Source of the DNA: Macrobrachium rosenbergii
Taxonomy: Eukaryota > Arthropoda > Malacostraca > Decapoda > Palaemonidae
Reading direction: 5' to 3'
Length of the DNA stretch: 64,000 nt
Assembly: GCF_040412425.1 (NCBI RefSeq)
Contig: NC_089755.1
Span: 52,439,298-52,503,297, forward strand
Numbering within the stretch: the first letter of the stretch is position 1; the number at the start of each line of letters is the position of its first letter. The notes under the pieces are model-generated. The model was given only the letters and a program-made list of their open reading frames with translations, had not been told where the DNA came from and did no database searches. A program made the translations under genes and the position numbers. Below are positions 1 through 54,608 of the stretch, piece after piece.

Positions 1-265
1 CTGTAGGCATTGCTTAAGGTTCTTTGCAGCGTGCCTTCGGCCCCTACCTGCAACACCTTTCGTTCCTTTTACTGTACCTCCTTTCATATTCTCTCTCCCA
101 TCTTACTTTCCAGCCTCTCCTGACAGCTGATTCATAGTGCAACTGCGATGTTTACCTCCTGTTACGCCTTTCAAACCTTTTACTGTCAATTTCCGTTTCA
201 GCGCTGAATGACCTCATAGGTCCCAGTGCTTGGCCTTTGACCTAAATTCTATACTCTGCTCAACT
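1..265 (+). repeat. SINE-like family B, copy 1 (5' end outside the window)
   Basis: This matches copies near 12555, 25545 and 45280. Shared landmarks are CTGTAGGCATT, TTCGGCCCCTA, GCAACTGCGA and CAGCGCTGAATGACCTCAT. It ends in a run resembling CCTAAATTCTATA. The family occurs at least seven times here in both orientations, with 5'-only and 3'-only fragments. It has no coding capacity and is probably a short retroposon. Confidence 0.75.
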
Positions 266-627
266 CTATAAATTTAATTCTTGGTATATTTCCTCCCTAA
301 TGTATTCTATTTCTGTTGGTACCTTTCCTCACTTTTTTTTTTTTTTTTGCCACCTCTCTTCAAGCCTGGGCAAAGTTTTGCCTCACATTCCATCGGCCTA
401 TGCTCATAGAAAAATAAACTCTATAACTGATTTAGAAAAAGGGAAGGGACTGACATTACTAAAAGGATTCTAGATTTATAGTTCACTGCGGAGTCTAATC
501 TGTTAAGGACACGCGATAGATGATGACCTGTTTTCGCCCTAATTAGAATAATTTGAGCATTTATGGTTTAGTTGACCTCCCTCCCCGCCATTCTGCCCAA
601 GCGGACGTTAGCTGCATCATACATTCA

Positions 628-644
628 TGCATATATACATACAT

Positions 645-703
<59 letters not shown>

Positions 704-724
704 TACATATATACATATATTATT

Positions 725-755
<31 letters not shown>

Positions 756-762
756 TTATTTC
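628..762. repeat. (TTA)n microsatellite, interrupted
   Basis: Two runs of TTA triplets are separated by a short ACATAT-rich segment. The poly-Tyr, poly-Ile and poly-Leu ORFs across it are artefacts. Confidence 0.95.
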
Positions 763-880
763 AGTAGATGGAACCTATTCACATGGAACAAGCACACTGA
801 CTCGAAATTCTAGCTTCCAAAGAATGTTGGTTTCAGCCTCCCACCGCAGACCCCACACTGCAGTAGTAACTGATCTTGAT
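762..880 (-). repeat. Dispersed repeat, inverted partner of 3090-3230
   Basis: This segment holds CAGTAGATGGAACCTATTC, CAAAGAATGTTGGTTTCA and GCAGACCCCACACTGCAG. It is nearly the reverse complement of 3090-3230, which has a tRNA-like head further 5'. It is therefore a second copy of the same SINE-like element on the minus strand. Confidence 0.7.
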
Positions 881-1241
881 AAATACATGCATACATACAT
901 ATTCTGCATGTCGATTCCATCCCAATTTCGTCAACTCCACGCTGCTGGATTCGTCTGTAAAATTTGCATGTTTATCATCAACAGCTGATGTTGATTGCAG
1001 AACAACACGTCCATAACAGACGCTCTCTAAATTGTAAATAACTCGCTGGTTTTGTGTATTTCACAAGATGAAAAAACCGTGTAACTTTAAGAGCTGGATT
1101 TCTTCTTTTTTTTCGAGGAATTATTGGGCTAGGATTTCATGCAGTGTCTTTTTCTGATGACCTATAAACTGAAAAGACCGCAGAGAACACATGCGTACGC
1201 GGCATAATGTTAGTTACGTATGTGCATTTCTAAAGCGTTAC

Positions 1242-1325
<84 letters not shown>

Positions 1326-1329
1326 TATA
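1242..1329. repeat. (AT)n microsatellite
   Basis: An almost uninterrupted AT dinucleotide run of about 80 bp. Confidence 0.97.
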
Positions 1330-2131
1330 CTGTACAGTATGTGTGTATATATTTATGTGTGTATGTGTATGTATATATGTATGTTCATGAACATGAGAAT
1401 AAATTGCATGCAGCAGCAACGCTTTGCCTAATGGACAAAATGAGGTTACCTTCAAGTTGCACAACCTGTAGACATTCATAAAGTCCCATTGCCTTTTGTA
1501 AGACTATTTACATTTTAGTCAATGGTTATGGGATCCTCCTTCCATTAAAAGAAAAAAAAACTACAGTTGTCTGTCCATTAAGCAGTTCAAAAATACCCAC
1601 AAGTTCTTGGCAAACTTTTGGCTAATTTTGAGGCATATGGAAGCTTTCTGCTTGAGGGTTGATCAACGATTCAGCACTTTAAGTGCTTAATGTGGTTGCG
1701 ATCACCCTCAGTCACTCTCTGGAGCCACCCATTGGCATGTGATACTGCTTAATGCTTAATGTGAGTGCAAATCTGCGTGTATGCAAGCATGCATGCATAA
1801 ACGTTAGAGAATTCTTGCCAGTTTCTCATGAAATTCACGGCAACATGCGATCGCGTGCAAGCTGGCCCGCCACCTCACGACCAGCTTCGGTAACTAGTAA
1901 ACACATCAGTGCCCCGGGCAAGAAGGGGGGCAACCTTCCCCCCCCCCTGACAAATGGCCATCTGAATGGGAGGTGATTAGGTTGGAGGGTGGTGTTCTAT
2001 AAACAGAATATGGAGGATTTTCATGAGGGGTGCGTGGGAGACGCTTGGGAATGAGAAGGGGAATAATTGTGAAATGAATGCCTAGGTATTTTTAAGATGT
2101 TTTGAGAAAAACTACTGTATTTGTGTTATCC

Positions 2132-2177
<46 letters not shown>

Positions 2178-2252
2178 ATATATATTATATATATATACAG
2201 TTAGAGATAATTGGATATATATGTATCTATCTATCTATATCTATCTAAATCT

Positions 2253-2335
<83 letters not shown>
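2132..2335. repeat. (TATC)n plus (AT)n compound microsatellite
   Basis: About eleven TATC tetramers are followed by AT runs. A second TATC cluster at about 2224-2248 is followed by an AT run of about 70 bp. Confidence 0.95.
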
Positions 2336-2337
<2 letters not shown>

Positions 2338-2639
2338 TTATAGTTAGATAGTTGGATATATATGTATATTGTTTTTCCTTTCTCTTCAAAATTATGCTGT
2401 TTCCCTAACAGGAAAAACAACATAGTGGTCATCGATATCCCTGTGCAAAAGACTTTCACTGCAGTACCCGCTTCACAACCTACGCAAAAGACTCACCAAC
2501 AGCATTTTTAATCCCCCCTACTTACACTTCTCATCTGCAACACAACTGTACACGTTCAGAACCCCAAGATGCATCGTCCCTTTACATTCATAGATTTATT
2601 TTGAATTTGGGTACAGGGTATGGAAGTGATCCCCCCCAT

Positions 2640-2965
2640 ACACCCAGCCAATTGGTGACTTCCGCGCCATGACGGGCAGCGAGAATATTGTTATCTTGGC
2701 ACTTCTCATGTGAAGTGGCTCATCTGCTATTTTAGTAGCATTTCCTTTCCTTAGGGGTCCACAACCCTACACTAGGCACTGCCTTGGGTTGTAACTGAAC
2801 CCCAAAACATTGGCACTTCCTAGGGCAGACAGATTGTACCTCTTACTACTAATGCGGTAGCAGCCCACAGCAAGTAGACTAACCTGACATGGTTGCCACT
2901 TGCTCATCCACTGTTCAGAAGGCAGTTCCTCTCACAAGGGGTTCACAACCCTACACTAGGCTCTT
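2640..2965. repeat. Imperfect tandem duplication, about 180-bp unit
   Basis: Two related segments each contain a CACTT-GCTCAT block followed by the shared stretch CACAACCCTACACTAGGC (about 2759 and 2945). No coding potential is apparent. It may be part of a larger dispersed element that continues into 3030-3240. Confidence 0.5.
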
Positions 2966-3029
2966 CTCGGCATTTGGATACAGTGCATTGGAATCCTAAG
3001 TAACGTCAGTTTAGTTTGGGGGCATTTAG

Positions 3030-3235
3030 CTGGTCCACTGGTATAGTGGCTAGTGTTGTGGCATACCCCAGGGTAATAAAAAATCACTGGCTCTGTATCG
3101 TGATCAGTTACTGCTGCAGTGTGGGGTCTGCGGTGGGAGGTTGAAACCAACATTCTTTGGAAGCTTACATTTCAAGTCAATGGCCCCTGTGTGCTTGTTC
3201 CATGTGAATAGGTTTCATCTACTGAAAGCATAATA
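3030..3235 (+). repeat. tRNA-headed SINE-like element (family D)
   Basis: CTGGTATAGTGGCTAGTG near 3038 resembles a pol III box A of a tRNA-Asp/Glu-like head, and GGAGGTTGAAACC near 3138 resembles a degenerate box B. The tail continues with CAACATTCTTTGGAAG. Positions 762-880 are a minus-strand copy of the 3' half. It is not a functional tRNA because no cloverleaf can be closed. Confidence 0.55.
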
Positions 3236-3237
3236 AG

Positions 3238-3500
3238 TTAAGTTAAGTATACCTTAGTTTAACCAGACCACTGAGCTGAGTAACAGCTCTCCTAAAGCTG
3301 GCCCGAAGGATTAGACTTATTTTACGTGGTTAAGAACCAATTGGTTTCCTAGCAACGGGACCTACAGCTTATTGTGGAATCCGAACCACATTATACCGAG
3401 AAATGAATTTCTATCACCAGAAATACATTCCTCTAATTCTTCATTGGCTGGCCGGAGACTAGAACTCGGGCCTAGCAGAGTGCTAGCGGACAACTCTACA
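3238..3500 (-). repeat. SINE-like family A, minus-strand copy
   Basis: Its reverse complement matches the copies at about 24190-24455 and 42683-42955. Shared landmarks are TTTCTGGTGATAGAAAT, ATGTGGTTCGGATTCCACAA, GTAGGTCCCGTTGCTA and AGCTCAGTGGTCTGGTT. The tRNA-like head (GAGTTCTAGTCTCC, box B-like) lies at the high-coordinate end. Confidence 0.8.
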
Positions 3501-3979
3501 GACTCATAAATAATAATTTGATGAGAAGGTGAAAAAGTTATTTGATAGGACCACAAAGAAGTTTCATTCCAGTGGGTAGCTTACATCATTCTGCCACTGG
3601 ATAGTATTCGATGAACTTAATTCTTCAAGTTTTTTACTGATCCACTGGTTTTACTCATATGGTAGTTACAGTAATGTTTCGGTACATTTTAAGTCAGCCA
3701 ACTGAGAGAGAATGTCTATTCCCGTTCTGCATAATGATGCAACATCTACACATTCCCCAAATTCTAGTGGTGTCCGTCCGTGATCTGAGTCTGGTTTTTG
3801 TGTGTAGATTTTGTCTCTGTGAAGAACTCAGTCTTCTCGATAGAGAGAGAAAATTCATACTTGGACCAAGGTCAAGTGAAGCTTGTTGCTTGAGTAAGAT
3901 ATAACAAAAAAACTTGACATAATGGAGGAATGCTAGTGAACATCTTGTGATTGTCCCTCTATATCAATCTTCTTTCAAC

Positions 3980-3983
3980 ATAT

Positions 3984-4077
<94 letters not shown>

Positions 4078-4094
4078 CCGTATATTGATTTCAT

Positions 4095-4131
<37 letters not shown>
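3980..4131. repeat. (AT)n microsatellite cluster
   Basis: Two AT runs are separated by a short unique segment around 4073-4098. Confidence 0.95.
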
Positions 4132-4135
<4 letters not shown>

Positions 4136-4571
4136 GTCCTGCATTGATTTTATTGCAACTATCGTCCAGAAATTCGTCCAGCAATTCTCGGAAAGTTTAA
4201 ACTTCGTTTAGTTTTCTAATGTACCTCAGTGACTTCCCGGCACTTTCAGTTGAAAGCTGGCGGTTCAATTAGTTTTTATACTGGCGGCAACTGCTTTTCG
4301 GAGTCATGCTAACTTAATGGCCCCCCTGTGCAGTCATGGTAACCAAAGCAAACATTACCTGGAGTGAGTGTTCACTCCAGGACGGGAGAGTTCTGAGCTA
4401 ATTGCTCTGCACCTTTGAACTATTAGGAGAGTTTGAATTCGCTTGATTCATTGGCTGTAATTTGCTAATGTCGAGGACTGTGCGGCGGCTTTGTAAGCCA
4501 TCGTCGACTTCGCCTGACACAGTGATTTACATTTGTCATTGCATGACCAAGGGCCCACTTGCCATTTGCGG

Positions 4572-4572
<1 letters not shown>

Positions 4573-4624
<52 letters not shown>

Positions 4625-4664
4625 ACGTCTCAAAATCTTTATTTATTAAAATTTATTTCTCAGA

Positions 4665-4718
<54 letters not shown>

Positions 4719-4758
4719 TGTTAAATGCCAATTATTTATCAAATTCTCTGTCTCTCTG

Positions 4759-4791
<33 letters not shown>

Positions 4792-4847
4792 TGTTAATAG
4801 CCAATTATTTATCAAAATGTCTCTTGTTAAAGCCAATTATTTATCAA

Positions 4848-4912
<65 letters not shown>

Positions 4913-4965
4913 TCTCAAATTTTTTCTCTCTCTCTCTCTTTGTTAATAGCCAATTATTTATTAAA

Positions 4966-5039
<74 letters not shown>

Positions 5040-5435
5040 GCATTAAGGACCTAATAACCAAATAAGGTTAAAGACCTTTGTGATGCTGAAAAATTTCAAT
5101 GATCAAATCAATCTCTTGGCAAAATGCAAAGCAAAAATCTCTCAAGAAAAGCTCTTTATGTTAATAAAACGCCAATTGAATTTAATCAAAAAATAGAAAG
5201 AGAGTTTCTCTTAAGGACTCTCTCTCTCTCTCTATCTCTTGAAAAGAGAAGTGAACGCTCTCTCATCAGGCATGGAAACAGATAGAAGGAATTACTCATG
5301 GAGCTAAAAATATCAGAAAGCCAATTTATTTATCAAAATTTCTAATCTCTCTCTCTCAGCTCTCAATGCTCTCTCAGCTCTCTCTCTCTATCTTGTTAAT
5401 AGCCAAAATTATTTATCAAAATTTCTGCTCTGGGG

Positions 5436-5472
<37 letters not shown>

Positions 5473-5475
5473 AAG
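4573..5475. repeat. Compound (TC)n array with repeated unique spacers
   Basis: Long TC runs alternate with near-identical short spacers such as TTGTTAATAGCCAATTATTTA, seen at about 4720, 4792, 4943 and 5393. The whole block of TC run plus spacer has therefore been copied in tandem, rather than each TC run expanding separately. The Ser/Leu-rich ORFs over it are artefacts. Confidence 0.9.
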
Positions 5476-5949
5476 GCATTAAAAACGAAAATCGTTATTA
5501 ATTTGGGCAAATGAATTGGGGCAATATCCTTCTCACGCAATGCAGAGAATTATCATTCTCGCAGCTTATTAATTTATTTTTGACGTACTGGTGTCATGTT
5601 CTTCAACAGCTTGTTTGGCAAGCCAGGGGCCTTATTGTCGTTCATATTTTTCATTATTATTTTGATTATTATTACGTTTATAATCTTTTGAACTTTATTA
5701 TTAGGTTTATCTGTTTTTTGTTTTTCATAAGCTAATATTTCAGTTTTTTTTTCGCTAGGTAAATTTAAGCACCAAGAAAAAAAAAGGAAAAATATCTTTT
5801 CAAAGTGGCTGGTTTGGTTTGTGACTTTTTTTATTCCGGTTTTGATGACAAATGCTTGCTTGCATTATCAAGAATGAGTCCATTCAGTGACTCAACTTGT
5901 GGTCCCCAGACCCCTTGTGGTCCTGGGACCATTGTCCCCATTGTTCCAT

Positions 5950-5955
<6 letters not shown>

Positions 5956-6023
<68 letters not shown>
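5956..6023. repeat. (CA)n(TC)n compound microsatellite
   Basis: About 15 CA dinucleotides run directly into about 19 TC dinucleotides. Confidence 0.95.
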
Positions 6024-6028
<5 letters not shown>

Positions 6029-6314
6029 CACCAAGTTGCGTGTACAGTCAGTTCCTGCACCGATTCGGATGGAATTAGCTTTTATATTTAAGAAGGCATT
6101 CAGGCACCCAGTCAGGGTAATGACTACTTAGATTAGCTTTGCGAAGAAACATTATAACGCAAAAGTCGTTTCATTCTCGTTCATTCAAGTGTTCTTTGTG
6201 TCAGTGGGGCACTGAGGAAGTTTGTCGGGCGGATGATTTTTCTTCCGGGACGCAGAGACAGAATTTATTTTGTTTTTATTTATTCCGGGATATAGAGACA
6301 GAGAGTTTATTTTG

Positions 6315-6316
<2 letters not shown>

Positions 6317-6380
<64 letters not shown>
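6317..6380. repeat. (AT)n microsatellite
   Basis: An uninterrupted AT run of about 60 bp. Confidence 0.95.
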
Positions 6381-6383
<3 letters not shown>

Positions 6384-6489
6384 CACAAATATATGTATAT
6401 ATATATATTGAGAGAGATACATACATGTATATATGTGTCTGCATGTGTGTGTGTGTGTATGCACGCTACAGTACGTTCTTTGGCATAGG

Positions 6490-6650
6490 TTGTAGCCCAC
6501 TCCATCTTGGTTGCAACCCATTGCTTTTAGCTGACTCCCAGGTACATATTTACTTAATTAGGTCAACAGAGGAGTTTAAAGCAACGCGACTCAGTACTCC
6601 GGCTCGCTCAGGGATCGAACCCCTCGATTATGCTGACTCATCATACATGA
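6490..6650 (-). repeat. Degenerate tRNA-derived SINE remnant
   Basis: On the minus strand, GGGGTTCGATCCC (about 6610-6622) is a good box B. Downstream, GTACCTGGGAGTCAGCTAAAAG resembles a short retroposon body. Box A is not convincing and there is no cloverleaf, so this is called a remnant rather than a tRNA gene. Confidence 0.4.
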
Positions 6651-7194
6651 ATTTATAGATTTGTGTGTCTCATTCTAAGTTGGATGAAACTTTCCCATTA
6701 CACATTAGTATATAAATTTTTTATAGATTTGTGTTTCTCATTTTAAGTTAAATGAAACTTACTCATTATACAGAAGTTTATAGATTGCGTTTCTCTTTCG
6801 AGGGGAGCTGAGAAACAAAGACATCGTAAAAATAGAATATAAGTGTAAGTTTGAGTAATAAAAAAAAATGAAATCTAAAGTCAAAATACCTGGGGCAGAC
6901 TTGAGGAAGTACAGTGCTTGGGGAATGTTACAGATATTCGTGCGGATAATTATTGCCGCTTACGTATGACATACTGCTGAGTGCCGTGACAACATTCGTC
7001 GTAATTTTTAGTTAATTATTAACCTAAAACATGAGTCGTATGTCCCAGCAATATTGATAAGACTCCCACGTTATCGTCTGCTATTGCGGTTACCAGCTAC
7101 TGATTATGAGGGCGATGGAGAGTTGCTGGTTAGTGATATTAAGCGATTGAGGGGTTCCTCAAGGATGGAGAATACTCGAGTTACCTGTTAGCGA

Positions 7195-7398
7195 TTTAGA
7201 GACGTTGCTAGCAGTTGCCAGTTGCTGGTTATAGCGTAGAGACGTTGCTAGCAGTTACCAGTTGCTGGTCATAGCATAGAGACGTTGCTAGCAGTTGCCA
7301 GTTACTGGTTATAGCGTAGAGACGATGCTAGCAGCTGCCAGTTGCTGGTCATAGCGTAGAGACGTTGCTAGCAGTTGCCAGTTGGTGGTTACAGCGAA
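7195..7398 (+). repeat. 40-bp minisatellite, five units
   Basis: Exact 40-bp spacing of GACGTTGCTAGCAG at 7201, 7241, 7281, 7321 (GACGATG variant) and 7361. Units differ by a few substitutions. Confidence 0.95.
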
Positions 7399-7601
7399 AG
7401 CCCATGGCTCATGCCACGATACCTGTCGAATCGTACATTAATTGTATTTTGGGTCGATAGACAGTTTCAGCCTTAATATACACATTTACTGAGTGTGGTA
7501 CTTGGAGCTAGTGCAGGCTACTTGTTAGGTTAATGTGGAATGTCAGGGGAGCGAGTGTTGGATCGTTATTGCAATCAAGGACAATTCACGTTATGCACCA
7601 G

Positions 7602-7817
<216 letters not shown>

Positions 7818-8246
7818 CTATCTACTCATAAACACACACGCACACGCATATATATATGTATATATATACATAATATATATGTATGTATTTTATATCTGTG
7901 AGCCGTTTTATAAAACCCATAACCATTTCTTAGCTACGTGTAAATTCAGTTACAGTCCATCCGTCATTCACGCATAAGTTCTCCTAATCCAAGTCACTAC
8001 TGCTCCGCAGCTAAGGCAAATCCCTCATTATTCTTTTTCTAACTGTGGGCGTTGAATTATACACGAAGATATATCCGCCATAATTACGGTAGTGTGACGT
8101 CACTTATGTCTGTATCATTCTTACGTTGATCAATAAATTGCTGGCTGGGAAGGGTTTCTGTTCTCCGGTTTATTGGAGCTATATATTTTTTTGGGGGGCG
8201 GGGGTTTATCTTGACACGGTAATCTGTTAAAATTAGGAGTTTGGCA

Positions 8247-8269
8247 ATAGATACACACGCACACACACA

Positions 8270-8343
<74 letters not shown>

Positions 8344-8479
8344 TATATATATATAGTATATATATATATATATACTGTATATATATACGTATATATGTGT
8401 GTATGTATTATATAAATATATACATATACACATGCGTAATATATACAGTATATGTGTGTATATATTTACAATATAAATA

Positions 8480-8551
<72 letters not shown>

Positions 8552-8590
8552 GTGTGTATGTATGTGTGTGCGTGTGTGTGTTTGTGTGTG
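8247..8590. repeat. (CA)n, (AT)n and (GT)n microsatellite cluster
   Basis: Two long AT runs (about 8274-8341 and 8484-8546) are flanked by short CA and GT runs and separated by TATACTGTATATA-type degenerate AT sequence. Confidence 0.95.
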
Positions 8591-8697
8591 AGGATCAGGA
8601 TCCACCCAGTGGGTGTTGGTGGGGGACTCGAACATCTTTTTAAGATGATTGTGTTATTAAGAAGAAACTAACCCAGAATTCTCCTTTTGCTTTCCAG

Positions 8698-51528
<42,831 letters not shown>

Positions 51529-51893
51529 GCAGCCCCCCTTCCCTGCGGCAACCGGTCTTTGACGCAAGACGCCGCCTGCTGACATAAGGCCAGCTACAAA
51601 CAACAGCAACTCTTTGACGTACTTTCAGAATTAAGTCGGTTCACACCCCCAAGTAAAGTGGCATTCGTGTCTGAAGGATATACTCTACACTGAGAAATAC
51701 TGTACTTTCAAGATTTCTCGGAATGTAATGACCTTTTCATCTTCGTCCAACTCTTGATGAAAATTCAGGAAACTTAAATCCAGAAACACTTGCATTTTTA
51801 CAGATATATATATACATGTCATTTCTATATGCATTTTCCAAAACTTTTTTGTAGTTAGATTCCATACTAATGGGCAAAAGTATTAACTGCTTA

Positions 51894-52054
<161 letters not shown>

Positions 52055-53015
52055 TTATACATATACATAATTAATAATTCACCGTCAATTATAAACCGTC
52101 ACTCAAACGTTAGAAGCCAGTGCCTGTAAAGATTTTAACTTCTGATGGGGAAAGTTTCAAATCATGAAATTTGAAGTATATATCCAATTATAATCCTTGT
52201 CATTCATCGCTTTCTTAACAGTTATCCTGCACTGATATGCCGAACATATATATACCGTATTCATCTATTTAAGACGAAAAGTAGGTCCCAGTTGTACTTA
52301 TAATCTTTGTTGTTAGTTGTCAATCTTATACAGCATCATTCTTAACCAGTACAAAATATTTGTGGCATGTATTAACATCCTTTTTTTGTTCTCTCAAAAT
52401 ACGTTACAGTTTAACAGCATTGTTCATGTTGTTTTACTTTTAAAAGACTTGAATTATATATTTTATTCTTTAAAGACTTGCAATATACTATGTTTTTTAT
52501 CTTTAGATGTGAGTAAAGATGCCAGTTAGTTATTTAAAGTATAACTAACACAATATGTAAGGTATTAAATGTTGTACATTGTCTCAGATCATGTAGCAAT
52601 GTGATTGCTCTCGGGCAAAATTGAGTACCCGTCATACATTTTATAATATGCAATTCGTTAGGCCACCGGTAAATATATATCTCAATGAGCTATACAATAC
52701 GCTTTGTAAAACATCCATAAATTGCCAACCGCGAATTTAAAATATTCCGTGCTCGAAAATAGCTTCACTGTAGCCATCTTGAGTAGATTAAAAGTAAGAT
52801 TAGTATTGTCACTTACAAGTATGTAAAGAACTGTAGTGCAAAGAATATGCAAGTAAGAGCTGGCTTGCTTATACTGTAGAGCCTTTTAGCCACATGCCAA
52901 AGAAAATTTAATGCAGCGTCACTGCTCTAGTAAAAGTTATTTAGTTCATGGCTTCTTCGTTCATAAATGGGTAAACCATCATATTCAACTTGAACATGTA
53001 TTACGCGTGGTCTTC

Positions 53016-53021
53016 AATAAA
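53016..53021 (+). terminator. Polyadenylation signal AATAAA
   Basis: Canonical hexamer followed within 40 nt by a GT-rich stretch (AGTGTCTGTAATTC). It is the first well-formed signal/GT pair I noticed after the stop codon. Confidence 0.7.
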
Positions 53022-53040
53022 GTTTCATGATTATAGTGTC

Positions 53041-53413
53041 TGTAATTCATTTTCCTTATCGTTGTGTTTGGTTGTTTTCAACTGATTATTTCTTTTCAGT
53101 GAGGAGGTTGAGCGAGAGTTATCGGATCTCCTGAAGTAAGAATAACTGTGCGCTACCGTAGTAGTTAAATTCTGAAGTAGCTTAGTTTTAGACATGACTA
53201 TAAATGTAAATGGGATTTGCCCTCTCTTGTGTTTTATGGCTAATGTTCATAAAACAGCTTGATTGCAGCAGCAGCATAAACTTAGTCTTAGAGGAGGGTT
53301 CAAAATGGATTCTTGCTATTTTGAAAAAAAAAAAAAAAATGCTGTTGATGTTCCAATGAAACTGGGTCGTATTGGATGGTAAGTGTTATTTCCAGTGGAG
53401 GTGAATGATTTCA

Positions 53414-53472
<59 letters not shown>

Positions 53473-54068
53473 CTTTGAAATATGCAAGAAATAATAGTAT
53501 CTTGAACCGTACTAAATGTTATCTTTAGAAAAATAAATATGTGGAAGGAATCATCATTGTGGCTGATTTTTCTTTAGAAAAATATGTGGAGTGAATCATA
53601 GTGACATGTAATACTTTATACCGTTTAAAATTTAGCAAAATCCAGTTAAATCTTTGAGAAATCGGTATTGCAGAGTTGCAGACAACTTGTGGTGCCTTAA
53701 CTGAAATAAGGTCTACCCAAATTTACGAACGCTTCAGTAGTCAGTCACCCCTAGCATAGTAAGTAGCAACTGAATCCGTTTTCTTTGAGTGTACTGTAAA
53801 TGGTTTTCTTTAATAAGCACGGACTGTCACGGTACATAGAATGATATTTTATTTTATAATTTATTATTTATATCGTTGTCCGGGTTGTTCGCAAATTTTA
53901 CAATAGAGTCTTCGCTACAAAGATGCTGGTACTCATGGAAATGTAACAGAAAAGGAATTACTCTCTCTCTCTCTCAGATGCTCGGGTTATATCGTAAGTC
54001 TGTAGCCTAAATATGACCAGTTTGCTTTCAAAACGAGAGTTGTGGTATCGTTTGAACAGTATTGTTCG
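53041..54068. other. Intergenic AT-rich sequence
   Basis: No exon was seen. It contains an (AT)n run at 53418-53468 and a short (TC)n at about 53960-53976. Confidence 0.6.
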
Positions 54069-54222
54069 CCCTACGGCCAATAGAAACATCTGTTAAAACC
54101 TTTCCAGCCAATATAAAAGACCTAATACAAGGGTCTTCTTCGTTTGTCACGGTGGAGGCTTCTGATTGGTCAAGAAGGTTCCTCTTCCGCATTTGCCGGT
54201 CCTGACAAAACTTGGGGGTCAG
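54069..54222 (+). promoter_or_regulatory. Candidate pol II promoter
   Basis: Three CCAAT-type boxes occur in 110 bp: GGCCAATAG (about 54073), AGCCAATATAAAAG (about 54106, also a TATA-like string) and GATTGGTC (about 54162). An arthropod-type initiator TCAGTC lies at 54219, just before a short ATG-containing exon-like segment with a perfect donor. Confidence 0.45.
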
Positions 54223-54273
54223 TCGTTGTTGTCCTTTAGTGCTGTGAAAATTATGTTTTGGTGGGACTCAAAT
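54221..54273 (+). CDS. Candidate first exon of a downstream transcript
   Basis: From the TCAGTC initiator to a GTAAGT donor at 54274. It contains ATG at 54253 and would encode only MFWWDSN before the splice. No following coding exon was recognised, so it could equally be a noncoding first exon. Confidence 0.3.
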
Positions 54274-54425
54274 GTAAGTTATGTTCAGTGTTTTCGTATA
54301 CGTTAGTACATTTTTTGTTTAGATTGCGATAGGACTTTGCATACCGTTTACGGCGTTAATTTTACAGTAGTATTTAATATTACCTTACTCCTGTGCTCGG
54401 CTTTTGGGTATAAAGATGCGGTCCT

Positions 54426-54608
54426 GGTCGTTTCGGCCGTAAGTCACTTAGGCCGTAACATCCAAAACAATGTAAGACATTATGTTTATGGTATTTACCA
54501 TTATTATTTCATGTTTTACGTACATTCCCAAGGGGTTGGTAGTAAACACGGCGCCCATTTTGCACGTAAACGTGCTTACGGCCTAAATGACTTACGGCCG
54601 AAACGACC
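54426..54608. mobile_element. 183-bp MITE with 33-bp terminal inverted repeats
   Basis: GGTCGTTTCGGCCGTAAGTC (54426) and its complement GACTTACGGCCGAAACGACC (ending 54608) belong to 33-nt arms with a single mismatch. The interior is AT-rich. The arms contain a nested GGCCGTAA repeat. No target-site duplication is obvious. Confidence 0.85.

Noticed and set aside
1752..1976. Possible signal-peptide exon upstream of exon 1
   Set aside because: Basic, non-hydrophobic translation, no usable donor in phase 1, and low-complexity C/G runs.
3659..3904. 81-codon ORF as a candidate N-terminal exon
   Set aside because: No donor in the needed phase before the stop and no classic leader followed by a cleavage site.
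6600..6630. Possible tRNA gene (GGGGTTCGATCCC box B)
   Set aside because: No closing acceptor stem or box A; fits a degenerate tRNA-derived SINE.
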